From Myxococcaceae bacterium (GTDB taxonomy: Bacteria; Myxococcota; Myxococcia; Myxococcales; Myxococcaceae), in the NCBI GenBank assembly GCA_003818285.1, contig RPRB01000020.1:1-45265 (forward strand): a DNA stretch of 45,265 bases, given 5' to 3'. Both the position numbers and the translations under genes were made by a program. The notes beneath the pieces were generated by a model that did not search any database, was not told the origin of the DNA, and was given only the letters and a program-made list of their open reading frames with translations. Below are positions 1 to 8,029 of this stretch, piece by piece. Each line of letters starts with the position of its first letter. Positions within the stretch are counted from its first letter, which is position 1.

Positions 1-751
1 AGTACGGCAGCCCGATGAGGAGTGCCCCGCCGACGATGTTGCCCGCGGTGACCAGCGAGAGGTTGCGGGCGAACCCTGCCCAGGAGACCAGCGCCGGATC
101 GTGCGGCAGGAAGAGCCCGATGCCGAGCAGCGTCATGTTTGCCACGCTGTGCTCGAAGCCGGCGCCGATGAAGGCAAAGAGGCACCAGAAGATGAGCACC
201 AGGCGCGCGGTCTCGTCCTTGGTCCGGATCCCCATCCACACCGCAAGGCAGACCAGCGCGTTGCAGAGCACGCCTCGGAAGAACAGCTCGCTGGCCGGCG
301 CGGCCATCTTCGCGGCAACCACGCCGAGCACGAACTCCTTCGCCGGTGCCCTGCTCAGGACGCCCGAGCTCGCGGTCGCGGCGGCGAGGAGGAGCGAGCC
401 GACCAGATTCCCCGCGAAGCTCGCGATCCAGATGCGGGCCAGCGCTCGGGCGGTGACGGTGCGCGACAGCACGCCGACGGTCATCACCAGGTTGTTCCCG
501 GTGAACAGCTCCGAGCCGGCGAAGATGACCAGGGTGAGCGCCACTCCGAACGAGGCACCCATGACGGCGCGGGTCGCACCGGAGCCCGCGGCCTGGAGGG
601 GCGCGCCGATGGCGAAGATGAGCACGATCCCCAGGCCCACGTAGGCGCCGGCCAGCGCCGAGAGGACCAGGTACTGCCACGGGCTCTGCCGGAGGAGTCC
701 GGCCTTGGTCCGGGCGGCCGTGGCCACCGCGGCGATCGTTTCATGCTCCAT
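1..751 (-). CDS. nirC: Formate/nitrite transporter (FNT family, NirC-like), 3' end cut by window
   Basis: Reading leftward from an ATG at 751, 250 codons stay open to the window edge, so the C-terminus is missing. The product is a very hydrophobic multi-span protein. It has the FNT signatures: a GASFGVALTLVIFAGSELFTG-type segment near residue 75, followed by NNLVMTVGVL, and a later FGAGFEHSVANM-like segment (here FIGAGFEHSVANM). FNT proteins are pentameric inner-membrane channels for nitrite or formate. The start overlaps the nirD stop by 11 bp, so it is the third gene of nirB-nirD-nirC, and nitrite import is the natural role. FocA (formate) is less likely given this context. Confidence 0.9.
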   Translation of the reverse strand, partial: MEHETIAAVATAARTKAGLLRQSPWQYLVLSALAGAYVGLGIVLIFAIGAPLQAAGSGATRAVMGASFGVALTLVIFAGSELFTGNNLVMTVGVLSRTVTARALARIWIASFAGNLVGSLLLAAATASSGVLSRAPAKEFVLGVVAAKMAAPASELFFRGVLCNALVCLAVWMGIRTKDETARLVLIFWCLFAFIGAGFEHSVANMTLLGIGLFLPHDPALVSWAGFARNLSLVTAGNIVGGALLIGLPY

Positions 752-1118
752 CTTGGTCTCCGGGGCGCGGTTCGCGGTGCACGAGGATCCGCCCGCGCTC
801 GATGCGGACCTCGTGAGTGGGGACGCGCACCGCCGGGTTGTCCAGGCATTGCCCGGTGCGCAGGTCGAAGGTCTGCTTGAAGATGGGAGAGGCGATCTTG
901 GGGATCCCGTCCTTGTCACCGACGATCCCCCGCGAGAGCACGTTGGCCTTGCTGAAGGGGTCGAGGTTCCCGAGCGCGTAGACGGCGTCGCCGGTGCGGA
1001 CGATGGCCACCTGCCGGCCGGCGATCAGCGCACAGACGCCGGTCCAGGGGACGATGTCCTCGAGGGCGCAGACGTCCTCCCACGGCGCCCCGTCGAGCTC
1101 GAGGGCGATGGCGGTCAT
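741..1118 (-). CDS. nirD: Nitrite reductase small subunit NirD
   Basis: A 125 aa cytoplasmic protein with the NirD version of the Rieske fold. Visible pieces include GVCALIAGRQVAIVRT, the VYALGNLDPFSKANVLSRG segment, the IASPIFKQTFDLRTGQCLD segment and a C-terminal VRIERGRILV strand. The CxH pairs that bind a [2Fe-2S] cluster in true Rieske proteins are absent, as is usual for NirD. Its ATG overlaps the nirB stop (ATGA), implying translational coupling and matched amounts of the two subunits. The 741-1280 reading frame could start further upstream, but that part only shadows nirB, so 1118 is the start. Confidence 0.95.
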   Translation of the reverse strand: MTAIALELDGAPWEDVCALEDIVPWTGVCALIAGRQVAIVRTGDAVYALGNLDPFSKANVLSRGIVGDKDGIPKIASPIFKQTFDLRTGQCLDNPAVRVPTHEVRIERGRILVHREPRPGDQDGA

Positions 1119-3655
1119 TCGGCCTCCTGCGGAACGAGGTGGAGCTGCTTCTCCTCCCAGGTGGCGGGCCGGTGCTGGGCTCGCTGGGGAACCCGGACCA
1201 GGCTGGGGTCGGGTTCCGGGGAGTTCACGAAGGTGCGAAAGCGGGCGAGCTTGACCGGGTCCTCGATGGTCGCCTTCCACTCGCAGCGGTAGCTGTCGAC
1301 GATGCGCGCCATGTCGCTTTCCAGCTCGGCGCAGATCCCGAGCGAGTCATCGATGAGCACCTGGCGCAGGTACTCGATGCCGCCCTCGAGGTTGTTGAAC
1401 CACGCCGCCGTGCGCTGCAGCCGGTCGGCGGTGCGCACGTAGAACATCAGGAACCGGTCGAGGTACCGGATGAGGGTGTCCTCATCCAGGTCGGTGGCGA
1501 AGAGCTGCGCGTGCTGCGGCTTCATTCCCCCGTTGCCGCAGAGGTAGAGGTTGTAGCCCTTCTCGGTGGCGATGACCCCGAAGTCCTTGCCCTGCGCCTC
1601 GGCGCACTCGCGGGCGCAGCCGGAGACGGCGGACTTCAGCTTGTGGGGCGCGCGAAGGCCCTTGTACCGGTTCTCCAGGCGGATGGCGAAGCTGACCGAG
1701 TCCTGCACGCCGAAGCGGCACCAGGTGCTCCCCACGCACGACTTCACGGTGCGCAGCGCCTTGCCGTAGGCGTGGCCGGACTCGAAGCCGGCAGCGACGA
1801 GGTCTCGCCAGATCTGCGGCAGCTGCTCGAGCCGTGCCCCGAAGAGGTCCACCCGCTGCGCGCCGGTGATCTTCGAGTAGAGGCAATGCTTTCGGGCGAT
1901 CCACCCGAGAGCGATGAGCTGGTCGGGCGTGATCTCTCCGCCGGGGACGCGTGGGACGACCGAGTAGCTCCCGTCGCGCTGGATGTTGGCCAGGAAGCGG
2001 TCGTTGGTGTCCTGAAGCCCGAGGTGGCGGTCCTCGAGGACGTGCTCGTTCCAGGTCGAGGAGAGCATCGAGGCCACGGCGGGCTTGCAGATCTCGCAGC
2101 CCGTGCCACGGCCGTGCTTGCCGATCAGCTCGTCGAAGCTGCGGACCCCGTGTACCCGGAGGAGGTGGAACAGCTCCTGTCGCGGGTGGGGAAAGTGCTC
2201 GCAGAGGTCCCTGGAGACCTTCTTCCCTGCGCGCTTCATCTCGCGGGCGAGGAGCTCGCCGAGCAATGGGACGCAGGAGCCGCAGCCGGTGCCGGCGGTC
2301 GTCGCCGCCTTGACCGCTCCGACCGAGGTCAGATCCTGACTCCGGATGGCCTTGCAGATGACGCCCTTGCCGACGTTCTGGCAGGTGCAGATGGTCGCCG
2401 CGTCGGGGAGCGCGTCCACGCCGGGCAGCGCCGCTCCCCCCTCGAGCCGGGGGAGGATCAGCTGCTCGGGCTGTGGAGGAAGGGCGGCCTTGCTCTGGGT
2501 CAACGACAGGAGCTGGCCGTAGCTCGAGGCCTCGCCGACCAGGACGCCGCCGAGGAGCCGCTGGCGGTCCGAGCTCAGGACCAGCTTCTTGTAGACGCCG
2601 GAGACCGCGTCGGAGAAGGCGACGACGCGCGCCCCGGGCAGGGTGCCGTGGGCGTCGCCGAAGCTCGCCACCTCCACGCCCATGAGCTTCAGCTTGGTGC
2701 TCATGTCGAACACGCCCAGCCGGTCGTCGCCACCAGCGAGGGTCGAGACCGCGGTCCGGGCCATCTGGTACCCGGGCCCGACAAGGCCGTAGGTGCGGCC
2801 GCGGTAGCTGGCACACTCCCCGATGGCGAGGATGTCCGGGTCGGAGGTGCGGCAACGCTCGTCGACGACGATGCCGCCGCGCTCGCCTACCTCGAGGCCG
2901 GCGTTCCGGGCCAGCTCGTCACGGGCGCTGATCCCGGCGGAGAAGACCACCATCTCGGCCGCGAGGACGCCGCCGTCGGCGAACCGGATCTCGGTGACCC
3001 GGCCGCCGCGGGAGACGATCCGGGTGGTGTTCTTGCCGGTGTGGACCGAGACGCCCAGCGCCTCGATCTTGGAGCGGAGGATCTGCGCGCCGCCCTCGTC
3101 GATCTGCATCGCCATCAGGCGAGGCGCGAACTCGACCACGTGGGTCTCCAGCCCCATGTGGGTGAGCGCGTTGGCCGCCTCGAGGCCGAGCAGGCCTCCG
3201 CCGATGACCACGCCGGTCTGGATCTGCGCGGCCCAGAGTCGGATCCGCTTGAGGTCGTCGATGGTCCGGTAGACGAAGCAGCCCCAGGCGTCGCGCCCGG
3301 GGATTGGCGGAACGAAGGGAGCCGAGCCGGTCGCCAGGACCAGCACGTCGTACGGGATGCGTCGACCTTCGGCGGAGAGTACGCGCTTGCACTGACGATC
3401 GATGACCGCGGCTCGATCGCCGAGGTGCACCGTGACGCCGGCGTCCTCGTAACGGCGCGGGCCCACGAGGGAGAGCTCGGCTGGCGACTTTCCGCCCAGG
3501 AAGTTGGTGAGGTTGACGCGGTCGTAGGCCAGCCGAGGCTCCTCGCAGAACGTGACCACGTTCCACCGCTCGCTCTCGCCACTCTCGAGGAGGAGCTCGA
3601 GGAAGCGATGCCCGACCATTCCGTTACCCACGACGACGAGCTGCTTCTTCGTCAT
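1115..3655 (-). CDS. nirB: NADH-dependent nitrite reductase large subunit NirB
   Basis: An 846 aa cytoplasmic enzyme that reduces nitrite to ammonium with NADH. The N-terminal FAD/NADH half starts with a Rossmann motif (VVVGNGMVG, residues 6-14) and has a second GGGLLGLEAA motif. About residue 420 begins a BFD-like [2Fe-2S] domain (CTCQNVGKG, then CGSCVP); a second Cys pair is in CEICKPAV. The siroheme/[4Fe-4S] part has SCVGSTWCRFGVQDS and GCARECAEAQG (about residues 637-684) and ends with YLCGNGG. All four cluster cysteines are present and the length is normal. The ATG at 3655 begins MTKKQLVVVG; the 37 upstream residues in frame are not family-like. There is no strong Shine-Dalgarno sequence. 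Confidence 0.97.
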   Translation of the reverse strand: MTKKQLVVVGNGMVGHRFLELLLESGESERWNVVTFCEEPRLAYDRVNLTNFLGGKSPAELSLVGPRRYEDAGVTVHLGDRAAVIDRQCKRVLSAEGRRIPYDVLVLATGSAPFVPPIPGRDAWGCFVYRTIDDLKRIRLWAAQIQTGVVIGGGLLGLEAANALTHMGLETHVVEFAPRLMAMQIDEGGAQILRSKIEALGVSVHTGKNTTRIVSRGGRVTEIRFADGGVLAAEMVVFSAGISARDELARNAGLEVGERGGIVVDERCRTSDPDILAIGECASYRGRTYGLVGPGYQMARTAVSTLAGGDDRLGVFDMSTKLKLMGVEVASFGDAHGTLPGARVVAFSDAVSGVYKKLVLSSDRQRLLGGVLVGEASSYGQLLSLTQSKAALPPQPEQLILPRLEGGAALPGVDALPDAATICTCQNVGKGVICKAIRSQDLTSVGAVKAATTAGTGCGSCVPLLGELLAREMKRAGKKVSRDLCEHFPHPRQELFHLLRVHGVRSFDELIGKHGRGTGCEICKPAVASMLSSTWNEHVLEDRHLGLQDTNDRFLANIQRDGSYSVVPRVPGGEITPDQLIALGWIARKHCLYSKITGAQRVDLFGARLEQLPQIWRDLVAAGFESGHAYGKALRTVKSCVGSTWCRFGVQDSVSFAIRLENRYKGLRAPHKLKSAVSGCARECAEAQGKDFGVIATEKGYNLYLCGNGGMKPQHAQLFATDLDEDTLIRYLDRFLMFYVRTADRLQRTAAWFNNLEGGIEYLRQVLIDDSLGICAELESDMARIVDSYRCEWKATIEDPVKLARFRTFVNSPEPDPSLVRVPQRAQHRPATWEEKQLHLVPQEAE

Positions 3656-3748
3656 GGGCCAACGCACACCAGCAAGTGCGGTGCCACGTCTGACGCGGCG
3701 CGTTTGTCTCGGAAGGCCCGTTCGACAACCGGATCCCGATCTTACGAA

Positions 3749-3777
3749 AATGTATGGACCGCCCAATAGAGCGACAA
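3749..3777 (-). promoter_or_regulatory. Predicted sigma70-type promoter of nirBDC
   Basis: On the minus strand TTGTCG (3772-3777) lies exactly 17 bp from TACATT (3749-3754). Each hexamer matches the consensus at four of six positions. Transcription would start near 3742 and leave a leader of about 87 nt before nirB. The -35 box lies inside the palindrome at 3773-3784, so a protein bound there would block polymerase. Prediction from sequence only. Confidence 0.5.
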
Positions 3778-3784
3778 ATTTGTC
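3773..3784. promoter_or_regulatory. Palindromic operator GACAAATTTGTC on the nirB -35 box
   Basis: A perfect 12 bp palindrome. Extended on the minus strand it reads GTTAGGACAAATTTGTC, matching a second box at 3881-3896 (ATTAGGACAAAATTGTC). AT-rich palindromes of this size in front of nitrite genes are typical of Rrf2/NsrR-type or other nitrogen-oxide-responsive regulators. The family is inferred; no regulator gene lies beside it. Confidence 0.5.
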
Positions 3785-3885
3785 CTAACTGCGAGTGACG
3801 CCGAGAACGGACGAAAGAGGTGCATGGGGCGCGACGGATTCCGCTTCGCGTCCGAGCGGGGAGCCCTTTTCTATGGAAGCGACAA

Positions 3886-3917
3886 TTTTGTCCTAATTCG
3901 ACATGAATAGGACAAAA
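3886..3917. repeat. Inverted repeat TTTTGTCCTA-N12-TAGGACAAAA
   Basis: Perfect 10 bp arms at 3886-3895 and 3908-3917, with centres 22 bp apart (two helical turns). The left arm is part of a longer near-palindrome (3881-3892, GACAATTTTGTC). With the box at 3773 there are three copies of TAGGACAAA in 145 bp between nirB and the rightward gene at 4048. It could serve either gene. Confidence 0.5.
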
Positions 3918-4047
3918 ACGTAGGAGTGCATCCAGGGCCGGTGATGGCCTGAGGGGGGTGCATGGTCGGGCACGCGGTGTGTCTCCGGCGATACGGCACC
4001 GGGAACGAGCGTCGAGCGGCGCTGCGCACAGCACGTAGACTGGCGGC

Positions 4048-4896
4048 GTGCTCTCGCTGCTGTTCGCCACGCTCGGGCTCGTCCTTTCCAGGGCGACGGA
4101 GGACACGAATGCGGGCGACCTTCCGCTGTTCGTCGTCGAGCGGAGCCGGGTCATCTGGCCGCGAAAGTGCCAGCGCAGGGAGACCGGAGCGCCCCCGGAG
4201 ATGCAGTCCCGTATCCGGAAGGAACTCGGGGAGAAGGGACTGTTCGTCGGGGACGGTCGTGTGGACGAGGTCGCGTTCGAGCCGCCGGAGTGCATGCTCG
4301 GCGAGTGTGGGAGAGGACAGTTCGCGGTACCGCTCTCGGTGAGCGAATCCGAGCGATACGGGCTTGTCATCGCGGCGGGTCGGATCGATCGCTCCGCCGT
4401 CCGTCCGCTGAGGCTGGCGAGCATCGAGGGTACCGATCCCGACGGTCTACGCCCCGGGCTCCGGCCTCCCGCGGAAGCTCCTCCTCCCTGCGGTGACCCT
4501 CCCCCAGATGCTGCGGGGTCGCCCGGGGCCGGGCAGCTGGTCACCTGTCTTGGCTACCTCGAGCGAAGCGGAGAGCTCGGAGTTCAGGTCCAGGGACGAG
4601 GACAGCTTCAGGAGAACGGCCTCGGCCGGTACGTCTCCGTTCGCTTCAGGGTGCTCGCGCGGGACGAGGGGAAGCTGGTCCCTGGCCAGTGGCACACGCA
4701 GCCGCGAGGACAGGGAACACGGTTGCCGGTCCCGGTGGCGGTGCTTCCCGGGAAGGCGAGGGACGTCCGGGTGCTGTGGCTCCGGCGAGAGGGGATCTGC
4801 TGTCCCAGCGCGTCGAGCGCATGGGTGACGGAGGTCGGCGCGCAGGCGCGGGAAGGTCTTCGACACGTCGCCGGCTTCGGGCAGCCGTGTGACTGA
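4048..4896 (+). CDS. Secreted protein of unknown function
   Basis: A 282 aa product from a GTG at 4048. Codon third positions are strongly G/C, which supports this frame over the overlapping ones. The first 16 residues (MLSLLFATLGLVLSRA) look like a short signal peptide. A middle stretch near residues 130-150 is Pro/Gly-rich and joins two similarly sized halves, each with a few cysteines (CMLGECG in the first, ICCPS in the second). I do not recognise a family. It lies downstream of the boxes at 3886-3917 and converges on the AraC gene; no partner is evident. Confidence 0.6.
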   Translation: MLSLLFATLGLVLSRATEDTNAGDLPLFVVERSRVIWPRKCQRRETGAPPEMQSRIRKELGEKGLFVGDGRVDEVAFEPPECMLGECGRGQFAVPLSVSESERYGLVIAAGRIDRSAVRPLRLASIEGTDPDGLRPGLRPPAEAPPPCGDPPPDAAGSPGAGQLVTCLGYLERSGELGVQVQGRGQLQENGLGRYVSVRFRVLARDEGKLVPGQWHTQPRGQGTRLPVPVAVLPGKARDVRVLWLRREGICCPSASSAWVTEVGAQAREGLRHVAGFGQPCD

Positions 4897-4989
4897 AGAG
4901 ACCGGCGAGCGATCAACGGAGCCGCCAGCCTCGCACGAAAGCTGCGCTGTGCCGTCGCCGAGGGACGGACGTCGCGCCGTCGAGCGCCT

Positions 4990-5916
4990 TCAATGCTCGA
5001 CGTGCGCGTCGCGCTCGCGCCACCGGGTGGGCGTCATCCCCGAGAGCAGGTGGAAGGCTCGGGTGAAGTGTGACTGGTGGGAGAAGCCGCAGCGGAGCGC
5101 GATCTCCGCCAGGCTCGCGCGACAATCCGAGAGCAGCTCCTTGGCCCGGTCCACGCGCCGGCGCAGCACGTACTGGTGGGGAGACAGCCCGGTGCGTTCC
5201 TTGAAGGTCCGGGCGAAGTGGAAGACGCTCAGGCCGGTCAGAGCAGAGAGCTCCCGCAGGGTGAGCGGCGCGTCCAGGTTTCGATCGATGTACTCGGTGA
5301 TGCGCCGGAGACGGCTGAGCGGAAGGGCTCCACCTGTGGCGAGCATGTTCGAGCTGCCATAGTGGGCGAGGAGGTGGGTGGCGAGAGCGTGTCCGATCGG
5401 CGCCCCGTAGGCACCCTGAGACGCGCGCGGCATCCTGAGCACCTCTCGCAGCCCGTGGATCAGGTGGGCGAGCAGCGGATCCGAGGCCTGGGCCACGGGG
5501 ACGAGCCCGGGAAGGCCCCGGCTCTTCGAGCCCTGGACCTCGCGCAGGAGTGACGGTTCGACGGTGACCACCAGCGCGTGGCCTTCATCCAGCCAGCGGA
5601 CCCGGAAGCGCGTGCCGGCGGGAAAGAGGGAGATCGAGCCGGGCTGGAAGGTGTAGCGGAGGACCGTTGGATCGTCACCCCACCGCAGCTCACGGCGGTA
5701 ACCGGCTCCGATGTTGAGGACGAGCATGTGGTGGATCAGGGTGGCCTCGCGCTCCTCTCCGGGCCCCCGGAGGTATTCCTCGAGCGTGAGATGGGGCCAC
5801 GCGTCGCCGCTCGCGGCGACGGGCTCGGCGCCGAACGGCTCGCTACGGCCCCGCTCGTCCACCCGGACGATGCGCCGTCCGGATGAGACTGACTGCTGGA
5901 CTCCGACGCTGTCCAC
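4990..5916 (-). CDS. AraC-family transcriptional regulator
   Basis: A 308 aa regulator. The N-terminal half is a cupin-like sensor (YTFQPGSISLFPAGTRFRV region). The last 100 residues are two helix-turn-helix motifs: LTLRELSALTGLSVFHFAR, then LAEIALRCGFSHQSHFTRAF, followed by GMTPTRWRE. This is the classic AraC/XylS DNA-binding domain. I chose the GTG at 5916, preceded by AGGGGAAGG; the frame stays open to 6198 but the extra residues are low-complexity and Arg-rich. The ligand is unknown, and no obvious target lies divergent to it. Confidence 0.85.
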   Translation of the reverse strand: MDSVGVQQSVSSGRRIVRVDERGRSEPFGAEPVAASGDAWPHLTLEEYLRGPGEEREATLIHHMLVLNIGAGYRRELRWGDDPTVLRYTFQPGSISLFPAGTRFRVRWLDEGHALVVTVEPSLLREVQGSKSRGLPGLVPVAQASDPLLAHLIHGLREVLRMPRASQGAYGAPIGHALATHLLAHYGSSNMLATGGALPLSRLRRITEYIDRNLDAPLTLRELSALTGLSVFHFARTFKERTGLSPHQYVLRRRVDRAKELLSDCRASLAEIALRCGFSHQSHFTRAFHLLSGMTPTRWRERDAHVEH

Positions 5917-6348
5917 CCTTCCCCTCGCGTCGAATCTCGAAGAAGCGCGGCATGCTGATGGCTTGCTGTGACAGATGTCAACGAAGTGCAGCGAACGGGC
6001 ACGACTCTGTCTCGTGCGAGGCAGTCGAGCTGCTCCGTGACGAGTCCTCTGTCGGACCTCGCGCACCGGCGGAGCCTGGCCCGGGCCACGCTCGACCGGC
6101 TCGTGGTCGAGAGCAGTCCGAGGAAGCGAGCGATCCGGAGCCGGAGCCGACCCCCCGCGCCGCGAGCGGAAAGTCAGCCTCGACGAGCAGTGCCGCACCG
6201 CGGTGGTCGCGATGCAGGGAGAGCTCGGCGGCTCCCGGGTCCTCGACCTCGGCTCCGCTCGCTAGAGGTCGCCGAGGAGCGGCTCGGGCTCTGGCGCCGG
6301 TGGGTCCGGTGGACGAGTCCGCCGGCCCACCGACGCAGATGGCGGTGT
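5917..6348. other. Stretch without a recognisable gene
   Basis: 432 bp between the AraC start and the end of the small-peptide pair. All frames here give Arg/Pro/Ser-rich low-complexity translations with no start site, family match or RNA-like structure that I could identify. Confidence 0.5.
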
Positions 6349-6456
6349 TCAGCCGATCAGCAGGGTGAGATAAGGGACGCCTACCGCGAGCACCAGGAAC
6401 GCGATCTCCAGGACGACCCGCTCGACCCGCCTCCACCCGTCGGTCTCGGTCTCCAT
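6349..6456 (-). CDS. Small membrane peptide, copy B
   Basis: A 35 aa peptide: METETDGWRR at the N-terminus, then one hydrophobic helix (LEIAFLVLAVGVPYLTLL) and a C-terminal IG. It aligns along its length with copy A just upstream: METET-x-GW-[KR], a single helix, and an LTL...LIG ending. The gap to copy A is 4 bp, so the two are surely co-transcribed. Function is unknown. The polar start plus one transmembrane helix suggests an inner-membrane peptide. Confidence 0.65.
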   Translation of the reverse strand: METETDGWRRVERVVLEIAFLVLAVGVPYLTLLIG

Positions 6457-6460
6457 CGGT

Positions 6461-6574
6461 TCAGCCGATCAGCCTAAGGGTGAGGGGGCCCAGCACGCTC
6501 AGCGCGAGCAGCAGGACCACGCTCTCCACGATGCTCTGCAGAACCCACTTCCACCCAGCGGTCTCGGTCTCCAT
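6461..6574 (-). CDS. Small membrane peptide, copy A
   Basis: A 37 aa peptide starting METETAGWKW, with a hydrophobic segment VVLLLALSVLGPLTL and the ending RLIG. A strong Shine-Dalgarno (GGAGGAG) lies 4-5 bases before the ATG at 6574. The same start motif and ending occur in copy B, so this is a duplicated gene rather than chance. It lies 140 bp downstream of the sensor gene of the ECF operon on the same strand and may belong to its regulon. No family recognised. Confidence 0.7.
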   Translation of the reverse strand: METETAGWKWVLQSIVESVVLLLALSVLGPLTLRLIG

Positions 6575-6614
6575 CGCGCTCCTCCTGGAAGGTGCCGGGG
6601 CCGGGCGCACTGCA

Positions 6615-6630
6615 CGGGGGATGCCCCCCG
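6615..6630 (-). terminator. GC-rich hairpin downstream of the ECF operon
   Basis: CGGGGG (6615-6620) and CCCCCG (6625-6630) form a 6 bp stem with a 4 nt loop, about 85 bp after the sensor stop and 41 bp before the small-peptide pair. There is no U-tract, so it may be a weak attenuator between the operon and the peptides rather than a full terminator. Confidence 0.3.
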
Positions 6631-6714
6631 CGACCGCGCGGAATGCCGTGCCTGCCACATCCGCCCAGGTGCGGCGCCGGCGACACGCGCCCCGTCGACG
6701 CGTTGCGCGCGCGG

Positions 6715-7161
6715 CTACGGCCCGGCCCGGCGTAGCGCCTGGAGCTTGCTCCGCTGCGTGTCGGAGAGGGTGTTCCGGATCCGGATCAGCAGCGTCAGGT
6801 GGGCCCGCTTGACCTCCGTCTCCAGCTTCATCACCTCCGCGGCCTGAGCCAGGGCCTTCGCCTCGTCGACCTGCGGCGCGTCGAGCAGCCGGGACAGCTG
6901 CTGGCTCGCGGCCTGGAGCTGCCACTGGAGGCGCGGGAACTGCGCCTGCGCCCTCTCCAGCTCCTTGAGGATCGCCTCCCGCTGCCTGTCCTCCAGCCCG
7001 AGCTCCGCCTGGTGCGCCATGATCAGCTCGGGAGGAAAGAGCTTGCTCCCGATCGGGTCCGCGGCCTGGGCGGGCGGCGTCGGGGGCCCCTCGGCGGCAG
7101 CGGGGGGACCGACGGCGAGTGCGAGCGTGGCCAGGAGGTTCCGGAGAGTGCGGCGAGTCAT
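6715..7161 (-). CDS. Spy/CnrX-like periplasmic sensor protein
   Basis: A 148 aa protein with an N-terminal signal sequence (MTRRTLRNLLATLALAVGPPAAA). It continues as an almost all-helical domain: LGLEDRQREAILKELERAQ, a long Gln/Leu-rich helix, and a final NTLSDTQRSKLQALRR. This matches the Spy/CpxP/CnrX 'heavy-metal sensor' group, periplasmic helical hairpins that sense metals or misfolded proteins. The ATG overlaps the stop of the upstream anti-sigma candidate. With the ECF and membrane protein it makes a three-part signalling set like CnrH-CnrY-CnrX. No Cys/His-rich site is obvious, so a metal ligand cannot be claimed. Confidence 0.75.
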   Translation of the reverse strand: MTRRTLRNLLATLALAVGPPAAAEGPPTPPAQAADPIGSKLFPPELIMAHQAELGLEDRQREAILKELERAQAQFPRLQWQLQAASQQLSRLLDAPQVDEAKALAQAAEVMKLETEVKRAHLTLLIRIRNTLSDTQRSKLQALRRAGP

Positions 7162-7511
7162 GGAGTGCCTCGGGGAGCAGGTCGAGCCGTCCACGGATCC
7201 GCGGCGGGGTCCAGCGAGGGCAGCGACCGCAGGGTGATCAGGTCGGGAGTCTCGAGGAGGAAGTCGGTCGGGCCGACCCAGCGCGTGCCGATGGCGGGCC
7301 ACGAGGTGGGCGGAGGCTCCGGCCGCGTCACCAGCCAGATGCCGGCGGCCGCCGCGGCCAGCCCGGCGGTGAGCGCGGCCCACCGCCAGGTCGATCGACG
7401 TGGGCGGGACCGCCGCCACGTCGCATCGAAGGGCGGGGTGTGCTCGGCATCCCGGCGGTGCGCCTCGGCCATCGCGGCGCGGAGGCGGGCCTCGTCGTCT
7501 CCGGAGCTCAC
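7158..7511 (-). CDS. Membrane anti-sigma factor candidate
   Basis: A 117 aa protein: an N-terminal cytoplasmic part of about 45 residues rich in Arg/Asp/Glu, one transmembrane helix (WRWAALTAGLAAAAAGIWLV), then a Pro-rich periplasmic part. It is placed between the ECF sigma gene and the periplasmic sensor, overlapping both by 4 bp. That layout is typical of short anti-sigma factors such as CnrY. There is no HxxxCxxC zinc anti-sigma motif, so the assignment rests on topology and position. The start is the GTG at 7511. Confidence 0.6.
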   Translation of the reverse strand: MSSGDDEARLRAAMAEAHRRDAEHTPPFDATWRRSRPRRSTWRWAALTAGLAAAAAGIWLVTRPEPPPTSWPAIGTRWVGPTDFLLETPDLITLRSLPSLDPAADPWTARPAPRGTP

Positions 7512-8008
7512 GGCAGGTCCTCCGATCCGAGCAGCTCGAGGAGCCGGAGCTTGCCACGGTGGTAGTGGGTCCGGGCCGTTCCGGTCGACACCTCCATCAC
7601 CTCCGCGGCCTGCTCCACCGTCATCTCATGGAAGAACACCAGATCGAGCACCTCCCGCTGGCGGGCGGGCAGCGTCCCCAGCGCGCGCCGGACCCGAGCT
7701 CCCTTCTCCTCGGCGGTCAGCGGGTCCACCGGCTCGGCCTCCGCTCCGGGGAGCAGCCTCCAGGGCGCCCGCGCCTCCAGCCATCGCCGCCGGCGCGCGC
7801 GAGCGGCCACGTTCCGCACCACCGCAAAGAGCCAGGTCTTGAAGGTGGAGCGGCCGTCGAACCGGGCGCGACCTTCGAGGATCGAAAGGTACACGGACTG
7901 GAGAACCTCCTCGGCCTCGGCGGTGTTCCAGCGCGTGCAGGCCAGGGCCCAGGCGAAGCTCGCCGGATGGAGCGCAGCGATCTGCTGCTCGAGTTCGGCC
8001 GGTGCCAC
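7508..8008 (-). CDS. ECF-type RNA polymerase sigma factor
   Basis: A 166 aa sigma70-family protein with only regions 2 and 4. Region 2 includes AEEVLQSVYLSILEGRARFD and STFKTWLFAVVRNVAARARRRR. Region 4 includes LPARQREVLDLVFFHEMTVEQAAEVMEVSTGTARTHYHRGK, where the HTH is clear. The start is a GTG at 8008; a nearby ATG at 8023 is out of frame. The gene lies 21 bp after the lipoprotein gene and overlaps the anti-sigma candidate (GTGA). It probably transcribes its own operon when the periplasmic sensor releases it. Confidence 0.9.
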   Translation of the reverse strand: MAPAELEQQIAALHPASFAWALACTRWNTAEAEEVLQSVYLSILEGRARFDGRSTFKTWLFAVVRNVAARARRRRWLEARAPWRLLPGAEAEPVDPLTAEEKGARVRRALGTLPARQREVLDLVFFHEMTVEQAAEVMEVSTGTARTHYHRGKLRLLELLGSEDLP

Positions 8009-8029
8009 GCGTCGGGCCCATGGCGCACG

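Noticed and set aside
1139-3769. Long open frame on the plus strand opposite nirB
   Set aside because: It is a mirror of nirB caused by high GC; the translation is low-complexity Val/Gly/Arg-rich without family features.
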